Assembly (NCBI RefSeq): GCF_020832325.1
Contig: NZ_JAFIEU010000022.1
Coordinates: 159,837 to 223,836 of the forward strand
Origin: Lunatimonas sp.
GTDB lineage: Bacteria > Bacteroidota > Bacteroidia > Cytophagales > Cyclobacteriaceae
Direction: 5' to 3'
Length of the DNA: 64,000 nt
The translations under genes and the position numbers were made by a program. Below the pieces are notes generated by a model. That model did not search any database, was not told the origin of the DNA, and saw only the letters and a list, made by a program, of their open reading frames with translations. This document shows, one piece after another, positions 18,660 through 27,651 of the stretch. Positions within the stretch are counted from its first letter, which is position 1, and each line of letters starts with the position of its first letter.

Positions 18660-19727
18660 CTAAACCGCTGATCCCAAGCTCTTCAGGTGACTTACATGAG
18701 ATGCAAACGCCAACCGCATCTTCGGATGCTCTAAATAGGGCACACCAAACTCTGCGCAGGTTGCCTTAACAATCTTGCTGATCTCACTGTAATGGATATG
18801 GGATATATGTGGAAACAAATGATGCTCTACCTGAAAATTCAGGCCGCCAACTAGCCAAGACAGAATTTTGTTTCCTGTCGCAAAATTCGATGTGGTCCGC
18901 AATTGATGCACGGCCCAATCATCCTCCAATTTATTGGTAGTATCATCGGGTAGTGGAAATACCGTTTCTTCAAGGGAATGGGCAAGCTGAAACACCACAC
19001 TCAAAAACACACCCGTTGCTACGCCAAATACCAGAAATCCGACTAACCAAGTAGTAAATCCTAGCAGGCATATGGGTAAAACGATGAATAGAATGGTGTA
19101 AACCACTTTGTAAAACCAAAAAGAGAAATGTTCCTTCCAACTCATGGGTTTGATCGCTATGGATCCTACCCTGCGTGTGATATATTTTTTGTAGTCCGTG
19201 ACAAACACCCAATACAGGTACAGGATAGCATATACGAGCAAGAAATACCTATGCTGATACTTGTGGATCGCATACCGTTTCTGAGTAGGACAAAGTCGGA
19301 GTAGTGGTCTGGCGTTCATGTCATCATCGTGGTCAGCCACGTTGGTAAATGAATGGTGGGCTACGTTATGTTTGGTCTTCCACATAAACACGTTGGCACC
19401 CAAGAAATTAATCGATATTCCTGCAAGTTCGTTTACCCAGGTTTTCGTGGAAAAACTACCATGTGCTCCATCATGCATGACATTAAAGCCAATACCCGCT
19501 GCCAAAGCAGCCATAAAAACGGCCTCGAGCAAGGCAATTGCCCAATGAGGTGTAAAAAATACTAAATGAATGTATACGGCTACGAATGCTATAACAAATA
19601 GCAGTGCTTTTAGATGCAAGGATCGGTTGCCAGTAGGATCAAGGTTATTTTTGGCAAAGTAATCTTTGATACGTTTTTTAAGCTCAGCATGAAAGGACGT
19701 AGCCTGGTTAAATCGGGGCGGACGCAT
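18660..19727 (-). CDS. Membrane fatty acid desaturase (acyl-lipid/acyl-CoA type)
   Basis: A di-iron membrane desaturase of 355 residues that introduces a double bond into acyl chains. The three histidine boxes are seen: HDGAH at 85-89, HNVAHH at 120-125, and QVEHH near the C-terminus. The third box has glutamine in place of the first histidine, as in front-end (linoleoyl-CoA-type) desaturases. No cytochrome b5 domain is fused, so the electron donor is separate. Four or more hydrophobic segments surround the boxes. The gene stands alone between the riboswitch promoter and a terminator. The bond position formed is not predictable. Confidence 0.9.
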   Translation of the reverse strand: MRPPRFNQATSFHAELKKRIKDYFAKNNLDPTGNRSLHLKALLFVIAFVAVYIHLVFFTPHWAIALLEAVFMAALAAGIGFNVMHDGAHGSFSTKTWVNELAGISINFLGANVFMWKTKHNVAHHSFTNVADHDDDMNARPLLRLCPTQKRYAIHKYQHRYFLLVYAILYLYWVFVTDYKKYITRRVGSIAIKPMSWKEHFSFWFYKVVYTILFIVLPICLLGFTTWLVGFLVFGVATGVFLSVVFQLAHSLEETVFPLPDDTTNKLEDDWAVHQLRTTSNFATGNKILSWLVGGLNFQVEHHLFPHISHIHYSEISKIVKATCAEFGVPYLEHPKMRLAFASHVSHLKSLGSAV

Positions 19728-19903
19728 AGAATAATATTAAGAAAGAAATCGGAATTGAATTTGGAGGGCGATTAGGCGGGACCTTTGAATTAAACTATAA
19801 CAAAGATATCCAAAAATTGTTGATTTTCGACCTAACAGAAAAATCTTTTTCGCTTTGCTGTGGGAGTTTTCAACATTTAACAGAAATTAACAAGGACAGA
19901 AAA

Positions 19904-19938
19904 GGAAAGCCAAAACACCCAACAGTATTTTGGCTTCC
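19904..19938 (-). terminator. Terminator of the response-regulator pair
   Basis: The stem GGAAAGCCAAAA / TTTTGGCTTCC (one bulged base) with a 12-base loop lies 29 bases beyond the stop of the sigma-54 activator gene. On the minus strand a T-containing tail (TTTCCTTTTC) follows. Confidence 0.6.
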
Positions 19939-19967
19939 ATCAGTGAACTACGGAGCTATATGAATAC

Positions 19968-21404
19968 TCAAGATTGAATTTTATGCTGCTTCAGTTTATT
20001 GAAAAGTGTCTTCCGATCTATCCCCAATTGCTGCGCGGCTTTGGTCTTGTTATACTGATTTTCTTCCAAGACTTTTTTGATCACCTCGGCTTCTGCATTT
20101 GCAGCTATGTCCTTTAAGTTTATCGGCCCACTGACGTCCAGTTTACGTTCGTCAAGCTGGATCGGGCTGTTTTCATCTGAAAAGGCTATCATTGGAGCAT
20201 AGATGATTTCCTGTGGCAAAGCCGAAAGGTGTATTTCTCCGGTCTGTGTCAATAAAAGGGAACGCCGGATTACGTTTCGCATCTCCCGAAGGTTTCCAGG
20301 CCAGTCGTATTTGTTGAACAGTCCCACCACTTCCTTCGAAAATCCCTTCACTTCTTTATTCAGCTCTTGATTCGCTAACGCTAAAAAATGCTCGGCAAAG
20401 GCCATGATGTCTTTGCCACGTTTTCTCAATGGAGGTACCGTAATCGTAAACTCGTTAAAACGATAATACAGGTCTTCTCGAAACTTTCCGTTTTTTACAG
20501 CTTCTTTTAAATCCTCGTTAGAAGCCACGATGATCCGTACATCTATTTCCTTATCCTTGATCGCGCCGATCCTACGTAGCTTTTTCTCCTGAACCAACCG
20601 AAGTAGACCAACCTGAATCTCGTAGGAAAGATTGGCAATCTCATCGAGGAAGATGGTGCCTCCATCGGCTACCTCAAACTGCCCTGGCTTGGCACTTACG
20701 GCACCGGTAAACCCTCCCTTTTCATGTCCCCACAATTCACTGCCAGCCAATTCCTTGGTGAGCGCACCACAGTCGATAGCCACAAAGGGTTTGCCCTTTC
20801 GGTCGCTGAGTTCATGTATTGTCTTAGCGATGTTTTCTTTGCCCGATCCGCTCTCTCCGTAAATAATTACGCTAAAGTTAGTAGGTGCTACAAGACTGAC
20901 TTCGCTCAATAGGTTGGCAGAGGCTGTATCTTTGCCCCAGATGTATTCGGAATCCACATTGGCCACACCGGGCTTGGGGGACTTGGGCGCTTTACGCACG
21001 GTCTCCTGCTCACGCACTATTTCGGGTTCATTCTGCACCTTCATTGCCCGATCGATTAGGCTAAGTAGTTCGTCCGGAATCAGCGGCTTGACCACGTAGT
21101 CAAATGCACCCTTCTTCATCACCTCCACGGCTATCCTCACATCCGCATAGCCAGTGATTATGGCAACTTTGGTTTGAGGACTGATAGCCTTTACCTGTTG
21201 CAATACTTCCCTTCCCTCCATCTTACGGAGATTGAAATCACAAAAAATCAAATCGTAGGTTTTATCCTTGATCATAGCGATTCCATCTTCGCCACTCAAT
21301 GTAGTCTCTACCTGATGGCCTTTTTTGGAGAGAAACCGCTGGAGCAGCTGACAGATGTCCAGATTATCATCAATCACTAATATACTTGCCATACTTCTAT
21401 TCAA
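19968..21404 (-). CDS. Sigma-54-dependent response regulator (NtrC family)
   Basis: A 478-residue transcription activator. The N-terminal receiver domain has the acidic pair IDDN and a phospho-accepting aspartate in LIFCDFNL. A central AAA+ domain (Walker A GESGSGKE, Walker B GTIFLDEIA) couples ATP hydrolysis to opening of sigma-54 RNA polymerase. A Fis-type helix-turn-helix (TKAAQQLGIDRKTLFNKL) closes the protein. The sigma-54-contacting loop reads GGFTGA instead of the usual GAFTGA. ATGs at 21404 and 21392 are both possible starts. It overlaps or abuts the receiver gene upstream, so the two are cotranscribed; the cognate kinase may be one of the two downstream on the + strand. Confidence 0.93.
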   Translation of the reverse strand: MNRSMASILVIDDNLDICQLLQRFLSKKGHQVETTLSGEDGIAMIKDKTYDLIFCDFNLRKMEGREVLQQVKAISPQTKVAIITGYADVRIAVEVMKKGAFDYVVKPLIPDELLSLIDRAMKVQNEPEIVREQETVRKAPKSPKPGVANVDSEYIWGKDTASANLLSEVSLVAPTNFSVIIYGESGSGKENIAKTIHELSDRKGKPFVAIDCGALTKELAGSELWGHEKGGFTGAVSAKPGQFEVADGGTIFLDEIANLSYEIQVGLLRLVQEKKLRRIGAIKDKEIDVRIIVASNEDLKEAVKNGKFREDLYYRFNEFTITVPPLRKRGKDIMAFAEHFLALANQELNKEVKGFSKEVVGLFNKYDWPGNLREMRNVIRRSLLLTQTGEIHLSALPQEIIYAPMIAFSDENSPIQLDERKLDVSGPINLKDIAANAEAEVIKKVLEENQYNKTKAAQQLGIDRKTLFNKLKQHKIQS

Positions 21405-21747
21405 TCAATTGGTTAATTGCCTCAAGAGAAAACGGTTTGCTCAAAAAGGCTTTTGCTCCTTTCTTTTTAGCCAAAACCTGCATTCCGCTATCGCTAAATG
21501 CGCTCATCAAAATAACGTTCATTTGGGGGTTCAACTGAATAAACTCCGGAACGGCCTGCAAACCGTTACCATCCGGAAGATTAACATCCAAAAACAAGAA
21601 GTCGGGGTTAGCAGTACGCATTTGATCCTTCCCTTCGGTAATATTTCCAGCGGTAAATACTTTGTGACCCCTCCTCTTCAAAAACCTTGAAAGCATGTTC
21701 AAAATTTCCTGCTCGTCATCAACAATCAGAATTACAGCTTTTCCCAT
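21397..21747 (-). CDS. Single-domain response regulator (receiver only)
   Basis: A CheY-like protein of about 116 residues if started at the ATG at 21747; an upstream ATG at 21801 would add an 18-residue polar leader unlike the family. It has the acidic pair VDDEQE, the phospho-aspartate in DFLFLDVNLP and the conserved lysine in FLSKPF. There is no output domain, so it probably passes phosphate on or acts by protein contact. Its 3' end overlaps the start of the sigma-54 activator gene by 8 bases. Confidence 0.88.
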   Translation of the reverse strand: MGKAVILIVDDEQEILNMLSRFLKRRGHKVFTAGNITEGKDQMRTANPDFLFLDVNLPDGNGLQAVPEFIQLNPQMNVILMSAFSDSGMQVLAKKKGAKAFLSKPFSLEAINQLIE

Positions 21748-21843
21748 TTTCTTCGTTTGTAACGGTCTATGAAGGAAATCGCAAAGCGTTGCACACTTCA
21801 CCTACCTGTCTTGGTATTACCCTTCGATCACATAAAAATCAAA

Positions 21844-21870
21844 GTAAAAGGTGCTTTGAGCACCTTTTAC
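21844..21870 (-). terminator. Hairpin terminator behind the Lmo0937-type gene
   Basis: A perfect 12-bp inverted repeat GTAAAAGGTGCT / AGCACCTTTTAC with a 3-base loop. On the minus strand it is followed by TTTGATTTTTATG. It would end transcription of the small membrane-protein gene before the response-regulator pair. Confidence 0.7.
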
Positions 21871-21986
21871 CAGCTCCTCGCTCAAAGTTATGCATTGAGC
21901 GTGGAAATCATACCGTGGTGGGTTGGAAAATCAACGCTTTATTTAGTACAGCCCATTTACCAAACCCACCCATGCAATATCGCCAA

Positions 21987-22142
21987 TTATACCGGTCTCC
22001 TTCCGCTAATAATGCGAAATAGAATCGCAATGATGGCCAACACAAGTAATATGTGTATCAACCCACCTACACTATAAACAAACGCGCCGAGCAGCCATCC
22101 TATTACCAGAATCACTGCGATCAAATACAATAAATTTCCCAT
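21987..22142 (-). CDS. Lmo0937-family small membrane protein (51 residues)
   Basis: A small gene found by direct reading: ATG at 22142 and TAA at 21987, 51 residues. It begins MGNLLYLIAVILVIGWLLGA and has a second hydrophobic segment (IHILLVLAIIAILFRIISG) ending in a basic tail. Two membrane spans joined by a short glycine loop match the Lmo0937 family, a set of small proteins of unknown biochemical role often found with stress genes. A strong hairpin follows at 21844-21870. Confidence 0.85.
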   Translation of the reverse strand: MGNLLYLIAVILVIGWLLGAFVYSVGGLIHILLVLAIIAILFRIISGRRPV

Positions 22143-22305
22143 TTCTTTAAAATTTAAGTTTTAATGTATACTTTTCAATTCTGTTCTGTTTGATTCCAAA
22201 TGCTGTGCCTAAAGCAAAAAGGCCAATTAAAGCCTGTAGGAAACCTTTTTTGTTGTCAGCGGATTAAAAACTCGAAAAAACGGGAATTATTTTCCCCAGA
22301 AATTT

Positions 22306-23715
22306 ATGGAAAGGATAAAAACATACACGTTTATTACACTCTCCTTTATCGTCCTTTGTGGTGGGATATCCATCTACACGATCTACAGGATTAACTTTCT
22401 CCAGCGATCCAACCAAGTCCACGAAAAAGTACTGGCTCTCGCCAACAGCATCAACTCCAGTGTACTGGAAAATGAGATTACCATGCTCAGCTATGCCACG
22501 ACCTTTGACTCGCTTTTCCTTGACAGCCTAGAGGTTATTTATCGCAAAATCCACACAAATCTCGAGACCTTGGAAGCTTTCTTCCCAGAATACGACTTGG
22601 AAGAATCCCGCATCGATTCCATTCGCCTGCTTTTAGATGAACGGGTTGTTTACTTCAAGAGCTCCCTGCAGGATTATGGAAGCCCTGAGGAATACCTACC
22701 CTACATTATCGAAAACAGAAAGAAAAACTACCTGCGCATAGGCAAAAGGATAAAAGCCCAGACAGACGCTATCGTGCAAAGGCAGCAGGAGCAAATCAAA
22801 GAACGGGAAACCGGCGTTTCGGTAAACCTCACTACGTTAAGTGCGGTAATTTTCGTCATAACGCTCATAGGGATTATAACTGCTTTTCTGAATTTTATCT
22901 CAATTTCGAAATACTATCACGCACAGCAGGCCGCAACCAACGAAATCAGATCCTATCAGGAAAAACTGAAGCTACAAATTGATCAACTCAATCAGACCAA
23001 TCACGAGCTGGAGCAATTCGCCTATGTGGCCTCCCATGACCTTCAAGAGCCGCTCAGAAAAATAACTGCGTTCAACGACCTGCTTCAGGACCAATACAAG
23101 GATTCCATTGAAGGAGAAGGTAAGCTATACCTTGACCGGATGGCCCATGCCGCCAAACGCATGCGACGATTGATCACCGATCTGCTCGAATATAGCCGAG
23201 CAGGCAGGTATTCCGAGGAGCGAGAACAACTTAAGCTGAGTGAACTCTTAGGGGAGGTTATAGAAGACCTAAGCTTACAGATCGAGGAGAGCGGTGCAAC
23301 TATCACACAAAAGGATTTGCCCACGCTATTCGGCCATTACAATGACTGGCGAATGGTTTTCCAAAACCTGATAAGCAATGCGCTGAAATTCCGCAAGGAT
23401 GGCGTTCCTCCTACTATCCAAATAACCTGTGAGCCAGCCAGCCCCGAACTATTGCGCGAAAAACTTTTTAACTATTCCGAAGCAAAGCCCTACTTCCATA
23501 TTCGGGTTTCCGACAACGGCATCGGCTTCAAATCAGACTACGCGGAAAAAATCTTTACGATCTTTCAACGCCTACATGGAAAAGATGAATATGAAGGTAC
23601 CGGAATAGGCCTTGCCATTTGCAAAAAAATCATGGAAAGATATGAAGGCACGATCTTTGCAACGTCAGAGGTAAATGAGGGTTCCACCTTTCATTTACTT
23701 TTTTCGAAAGTCTGA
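22306..23715 (+). CDS. Membrane sensor histidine kinase
   Basis: A 469-residue sensor kinase. An N-terminal membrane segment (about 7-27) is followed by an extracytoplasmic helical sensor of about 150 residues rich in charged heptads, then a second membrane segment (about 184-204). A coiled stretch leads into the dimerisation domain with phospho-accepting histidine in SHDLQEPL. The ATP-binding domain has the N box (NLISNALKFRK), DNGIGF and GTGIGLAICKK. The architecture resembles CHASE3-type kinases of the phytochrome-like subgroup. Stand-alone receivers lie next to it on both sides. Confidence 0.92.
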   Translation: MERIKTYTFITLSFIVLCGGISIYTIYRINFLQRSNQVHEKVLALANSINSSVLENEITMLSYATTFDSLFLDSLEVIYRKIHTNLETLEAFFPEYDLEESRIDSIRLLLDERVVYFKSSLQDYGSPEEYLPYIIENRKKNYLRIGKRIKAQTDAIVQRQQEQIKERETGVSVNLTTLSAVIFVITLIGIITAFLNFISISKYYHAQQAATNEIRSYQEKLKLQIDQLNQTNHELEQFAYVASHDLQEPLRKITAFNDLLQDQYKDSIEGEGKLYLDRMAHAAKRMRRLITDLLEYSRAGRYSEEREQLKLSELLGEVIEDLSLQIEESGATITQKDLPTLFGHYNDWRMVFQNLISNALKFRKDGVPPTIQITCEPASPELLREKLFNYSEAKPYFHIRVSDNGIGFKSDYAEKIFTIFQRLHGKDEYEGTGIGLAICKKIMERYEGTIFATSEVNEGSTFHLLFSKV

Positions 23716-23893
23716 TTTCAATAGAAGCTCCCGAAAATTGAGGGGAAATCGACATATCTGAATACGCAGAAATGTAAATTTCATTTTTATAGAAAACATA
23801 TTTTCAACCAATCATTGCAAAAATTTAAATATTCATTGTAGTTTTATATCGATTCACATACATCGAAAAATTACCTACAAACCAGCACTACCA

Positions 23894-24337
23894 ATGAAAA
23901 GCGAAAAAAACATGGTTCTCCTCATCGCAGAAGATGATATTGATGACCGACTCTTGATAACCAAAGCCCTTAATGAAAGCTTCTCCAAAGCGAGACTCAT
24001 TTGCGTCGAAAATGGAGAAATACTCTTACAATACCTAAACCGGCAGGGAAAATACAGTGACGATGAACAGTATCCGCTGCCACAAATCATTCTTTTAGAT
24101 CTTAACATGCCCAAAAAAGACGGGAGGGAAGCTCTGAAGGAAATAAAATCCGACGAGTCGTTTAAGAAAATTCCGGTAATCATATTCACCACCTCCAAAA
24201 ACGAGGACGACATCATGGTCACCTACAACATGGGCTCAAACAGTTACATCTCCAAGCCAGGATCGTTTGAAGGACTGCTCGCGTTGGGCAAAGAACTGGA
24301 AAATTATTGGGCCAAAACCGTACTTCTACCGAGCTAA
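23894..24337 (+). CDS. Rcp1-like single-domain response regulator
   Basis: A receiver-only protein of 147 residues. The acidic pair EDDIDD lies near residue 13, the phospho-aspartate in ILLDLNMPKKDG near 70, and a conserved lysine in ISKPGS. The LDLNMPKKDG form and the insert before it are typical of Rcp1-type receivers paired with phytochrome-like kinases, such as the one ending 178 bases upstream. The next gene begins 17 bases after this stop if its ATG at 24355 is used. Confidence 0.9.
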   Translation: MKSEKNMVLLIAEDDIDDRLLITKALNESFSKARLICVENGEILLQYLNRQGKYSDDEQYPLPQIILLDLNMPKKDGREALKEIKSDESFKKIPVIIFTTSKNEDDIMVTYNMGSNSYISKPGSFEGLLALGKELENYWAKTVLLPS

Positions 24338-24354
24338 ACCTGTTTTGTGGCAAC

Positions 24355-25809
24355 ATGAATCGAGACTATTTCAAGGTACTTTATGTAGACGACGATATCG
24401 ACGATTTTCTGCTCGTCCAATCTTTGCTTCGGCAATGCCAATCATCCCGATTTGAACTTGTTCATTCCAATTCATACGAAACGGCATTGGATATGCTTGA
24501 TCAGGAGTTTGATGTGTTTCTGGTAGATTACAAACTGGGAAAAAACACCGGAATAGATGTATTGGAAGCAATCAAAAAACGTCTCCGCCATGCCCCAGTA
24601 ATTATTCTTACTGGAATGGAAAATACGGATGCAGACAAGGAAGCAATGGAATTCGGCGCATCGGATTACTTGGTAAAGGGAGGGTTTAATGCCCAAATGC
24701 TGGAGCGCACCATTCGATACGCTGTAAGAGACGCCGCTTTGCATGAGAGCCTGGATATTGCCGGAAAAAAATTCAAGAACATCTTTGAGCGCTCCGCTGA
24801 TCCTATTGTGTTGGTAAATGCTGAGTCACTGGTGTTAGATGCCAACCCATCCTTTAGTCAAAAATTTGGCTACGATCCATCCAAAAAAGATTTCTACCCT
24901 TTCTATCTAAAAGATATTGTCGTCGAGGAAGCGGGAAAATCGCAATTTGATTCATTGCTCCATAGTAAACGGGAATTTTCGGATTTCCAAGTAACTCTCA
25001 CTATTCCAAGTGGTCAGACGATTGAGGCACTCATCAGCATTGCACAGGATGATTCGGAAAAGGAATTGTTTCAGCTAATGATCAAGGACCTGACGCTATT
25101 AAAGGTTCAGGAAGAGGATTTGTATAACATGAAAAAATTTTCCTCTACTGGCCGAATCGCTAGAATCCTAGCCCATGAGGTGAAAAATCCGCTAACGACT
25201 ATTTTGCTATCTGCCGAGCAACTCGAATTTGAGCTACCTAAAGATGCCTTAGATGAAAGTGGTGACCTCATCGGTGTGATTAAAAAAAACTGCACTCGTA
25301 TCAATCAGCTTATTACCCAACTACTTGATTCAACACGGTTTACGGAAGTTGATCTACAGGAGCATAATATCAACGACTTATTGGATGAGTCTTTAGAACT
25401 TGTTAAGGACCGGATTGATCTTCAGCAGGTGCGAGTAGTCAAGGATTATGAAAGTTCAATCTGTAACATTAAAGTAGATGCTGATAAGGTAAAAATCGCT
25501 TTTGTCAATCTTTTGGTGAACGCTGTTGAAGCAATGGATACGCGTGAAGGCGTAGTTAGGATACGTACGCGATCCAAAGGAAGTAAATGTCAGATTGAAA
25601 TTTCCGACAATGGTAAAGGGATTCCCAAAGAACATATGGACCGGCTCTTCGAACCTTTTTACACCAGTAAACCCACAGGATCGGGCCTTGGGCTCACAAA
25701 TACTCAAAATATTATTCTAAGTCACGGTGGAGCAATTCGCGTCAAAAGTAACTCAAACGAAGGTACTACTTTCTACATCACGTTTGAATTAGCCAAAAAC
25801 CTTAATTGA
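24355..25809 (+). CDS. Hybrid REC-PAS-histidine kinase
   Basis: A soluble kinase of 484 residues from the ATG at 24355; an ATG at 24307 would overlap the previous gene by 31 bases. An N-terminal receiver (VLYVDDDIDD, phospho-aspartate in FLVDYKLG) is followed by a PAS domain (about 140-260), then a HisKA domain with histidine in LAHEVKNPL. The ATPase domain has NLLVNAVEAMD, DNGKGIP and GSGLGLTNTQ. The N-terminal receiver may let the upstream kinase or receiver gate this enzyme. The layout suggests a phosphorelay with the neighbouring genes. No membrane segment is present. Confidence 0.9.
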   Translation: MNRDYFKVLYVDDDIDDFLLVQSLLRQCQSSRFELVHSNSYETALDMLDQEFDVFLVDYKLGKNTGIDVLEAIKKRLRHAPVIILTGMENTDADKEAMEFGASDYLVKGGFNAQMLERTIRYAVRDAALHESLDIAGKKFKNIFERSADPIVLVNAESLVLDANPSFSQKFGYDPSKKDFYPFYLKDIVVEEAGKSQFDSLLHSKREFSDFQVTLTIPSGQTIEALISIAQDDSEKELFQLMIKDLTLLKVQEEDLYNMKKFSSTGRIARILAHEVKNPLTTILLSAEQLEFELPKDALDESGDLIGVIKKNCTRINQLITQLLDSTRFTEVDLQEHNINDLLDESLELVKDRIDLQQVRVVKDYESSICNIKVDADKVKIAFVNLLVNAVEAMDTREGVVRIRTRSKGSKCQIEISDNGKGIPKEHMDRLFEPFYTSKPTGSGLGLTNTQNIILSHGGAIRVKSNSNEGTTFYITFELAKNLN

Positions 25810-25830
25810 TTGCCAGACTCTTAAAAAGCA

Positions 25831-25870
25831 AAAAGCGGCCGATAGTGCAAATGCCCATCAGCCGCCTTTT
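25831..25870 (+). terminator. Terminator after the hybrid kinase gene
   Basis: The arms AAAAGCGGC and GCCGCCTTTT pair with one bulged C, 21 bases beyond the stop codon. The T-rich end falls on the + strand. Confidence 0.65.
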
Positions 25871-25994
25871 ACATCAAACAGTATCGCTTTACAAAGTACA
25901 GAGAAAAATAGGGAGCTTAAATTTCCACTCCCTTCGCCCAAAAGCGTAATTCCGAAAAATATTCACCCAAATTGCTTTAGGAAAGTTTCAAGGG

Positions 25995-26531
25995 TTAGTC
26001 CTCTATATCAGCCTTTACTTTCTGATATCGCTCCTTGATATTGTCACCAAGGCGTTCGAAATTTTCCTCCAACCAGGCCATACTCTCCTCAGCAGCTTCC
26101 TCTATATCATCACCAACATTGCTCGCTCGTTGTTCTATAGTTCCCTCTGCTCTTACCTTATGCTCGTCCCACCAGGATTCCAAATTATTCAAGTGTGCCT
26201 CAGCCTCGGTTTCAATGTTGTTTTGTGATTGATTCACAGACTTCTGCTTGGCCTCTCCATACCGCTCTGCAATCTTCCGCCGGTCTTCTGTATCCGGATC
26301 TGACACCTTCGGCTCCAAATTCTTCACTTCATTGGTGAGTCGAGTAAACCGACTGTCAAGTCTAGACCAGTCGTGGTTGGCATCCCTGTTCACAGCGGTT
26401 TCTACGCTGTCCACAAAATCCTCCAGCTCGTCCATTCGCTCATCATACAAGCGCTCTGCTGAATTTTCGTTTTCGCAAGCTAGGAAGGCAACCATCGCGC
26501 CTCCCAATAGCATCAATTGAGTCGTTTTCAT
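25995..26531 (-). CDS. Predicted coiled-coil lipoprotein
   Basis: A lipoprotein of about 178 residues. The ATG at 26531 gives a clean signal peptide with lipobox VAFLAC; an open frame extends 22 codons upstream but lacks signal character. The mature part is almost all charged helix (runs such as RLTNEVKNLEPKV and AEAHLNNLESWW), likely a coiled coil or helical bundle in the periplasm. No enzyme motif is seen. It lies among Lmo0937- and CsbD-type genes and may belong to the same envelope or general stress set; that is inference. Confidence 0.75.
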   Translation of the reverse strand: MKTTQLMLLGGAMVAFLACENENSAERLYDERMDELEDFVDSVETAVNRDANHDWSRLDSRFTRLTNEVKNLEPKVSDPDTEDRRKIAERYGEAKQKSVNQSQNNIETEAEAHLNNLESWWDEHKVRAEGTIEQRASNVGDDIEEAAEESMAWLEENFERLGDNIKERYQKVKADIED

Positions 26532-27041
26532 TTTATTGCGGGTTAATGAACATAATAATTGGTTTTCAGCATATACCCATACAACCCGTGTACCCAAATC
26601 GAAACACGCCTAGTTAGCGAACCAATCATCACATATATCCCTCTATATCTGACAGTTAGATAATTTTCACTAAACCTACCTTTGTCAAAGTAAGGCTCGA
26701 TAATGTGGAATTTGTTCCACAAAATTCGGAAGTTGGTACCCTATTCGTTATATATTATTTACGGATCTAGGCTGAATCTTCCCCGAATAATCTAAGTGCC
26801 CTAAAATGTCATTTCTACTGTTGGCTTACCGGTTCCAAATGAAAAATTCCCCAAAATGTGGCGGCTATTTCTCCAAAATACGAACAATAGCCTCCAGTTG
26901 AAATCTAAAATAAAGACGTATTGTATTGATTATGTGCACTTTAAAAAATAAAAAATAGGTTGGGTTCGAGATCGGCATGGATTATGAAAGATTACAAGTA
27001 ATACAACGTAAATAAATCATAAACACTAAACCAACATTATT
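26532..27041. other. Intergenic region between the divergent lipoprotein and CsbD genes
   Basis: No gene is seen. It holds a short inverted repeat TGTGGAA-TTTG-TTCCACA at 26704-26721 that could be an operator for either divergent gene. AT-rich sequence follows near 26930-27020. I could not fix a promoter with confidence. Confidence 0.45.
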
Positions 27042-27233
27042 ATGAGTGCTATTAGCGATAAATTAAAAGGTAATTGGAATATGGTCAAAGGAAAGCTCAA
27101 GCAACAATATGGAGAGCTGACCGATGATGACCTGGCGTATGCCGAAGGTCAAGAGGATGAACTTGTAGGAAGAATCCAAAAGAAAACCGGCCAATCCAAA
27201 GAGGAGGTCAAAAAGTTCATCGACAGTATTTAA
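27042..27233 (+). CDS. CsbD-family stress protein
   Basis: A 63-residue soluble protein with the CsbD signature: KLKGNWNMVKGKLKQQYG at about 8-25, then LTDDDLAY and a C-terminal helix EEVKKFIDSI. Members are among the most strongly induced general stress proteins in many bacteria, but their molecular role is unsettled. It is monocistronic, with a strong terminator 50 bases downstream. Confidence 0.92.
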   Translation: MSAISDKLKGNWNMVKGKLKQQYGELTDDDLAYAEGQEDELVGRIQKKTGQSKEEVKKFIDSI

Positions 27234-27281
27234 GTAGAATTCATTGGTTAAAGTAAGTGTGTAATTTAGGTTACTTGATTA

Positions 27282-27316
27282 AAAACCTCCCTGAAAATTT
27301 CAGAGAGGTTTTTTTA
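27282..27316. terminator. Bidirectional terminator after csbD
   Basis: The arms AAAACCTCCCTGAAA and TTTCAGAGAGGTTTT form a long stem (one mismatch) with flanking T-runs in both directions. It serves csbD on the + strand and the decayed gene on the - strand, whose stop codon overlaps its edge. Confidence 0.85.
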
Positions 27317-27632
27317 TACATCTAATAGTTCCTCTTTTAAGTAACCTTCATCGGGATAGGCTTGCCATTTGGTGGTTTTCTCTACCACTAGATTTATAGC
27401 AAGATCAAACCTGTGCGCTTCACTTTCGTAGAGGTGCATCAAATAAGCAGCTGTATTTACGAAGCAAATTATATCCCCATTCTCGCTAGCCTCCGAAAGG
27501 TCTCTTTTACGAAAATCAGAGTCTTTGCCCGTAATTTTCTACTTCATCCCGAATTACATTCCCCCTCGCATCCAAATAGCCAAAACCCCAGCCACGCTCT
27601 ACGCTTCTTAGGCAAATCGAATCAGCCTCTAC
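27314..27632 (-). pseudogene. Frameshifted remnant of an unknown gene (about 100 codons)
   Basis: On the minus strand two protein-like reading segments join in different frames. The first runs from about 27632 and includes GWGFGYLDARGNVIRDEVE; it hits TGA near 27517. The second continues a one-base-shifted frame and includes SDFRKRDLSEASENGD and LAINLVVEKTTKWQAYPDE, ending at TAA 27314. Removing a single base near 27521-27530 would give one continuous protein of about 100 residues. No ATG is left at the 5' end. The bidirectional terminator just beyond the stop fits an old gene. The family is not recognised. Confidence 0.5.
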
Positions 27633-27651
27633 CTACCTAAAAAAACGGGGG

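Noticed and set aside
27413..27640. 75-codon frame on the + strand
   Set aside because: It is antisense to the better-supported frameshifted remnant on the minus strand and shows no protein-like features.
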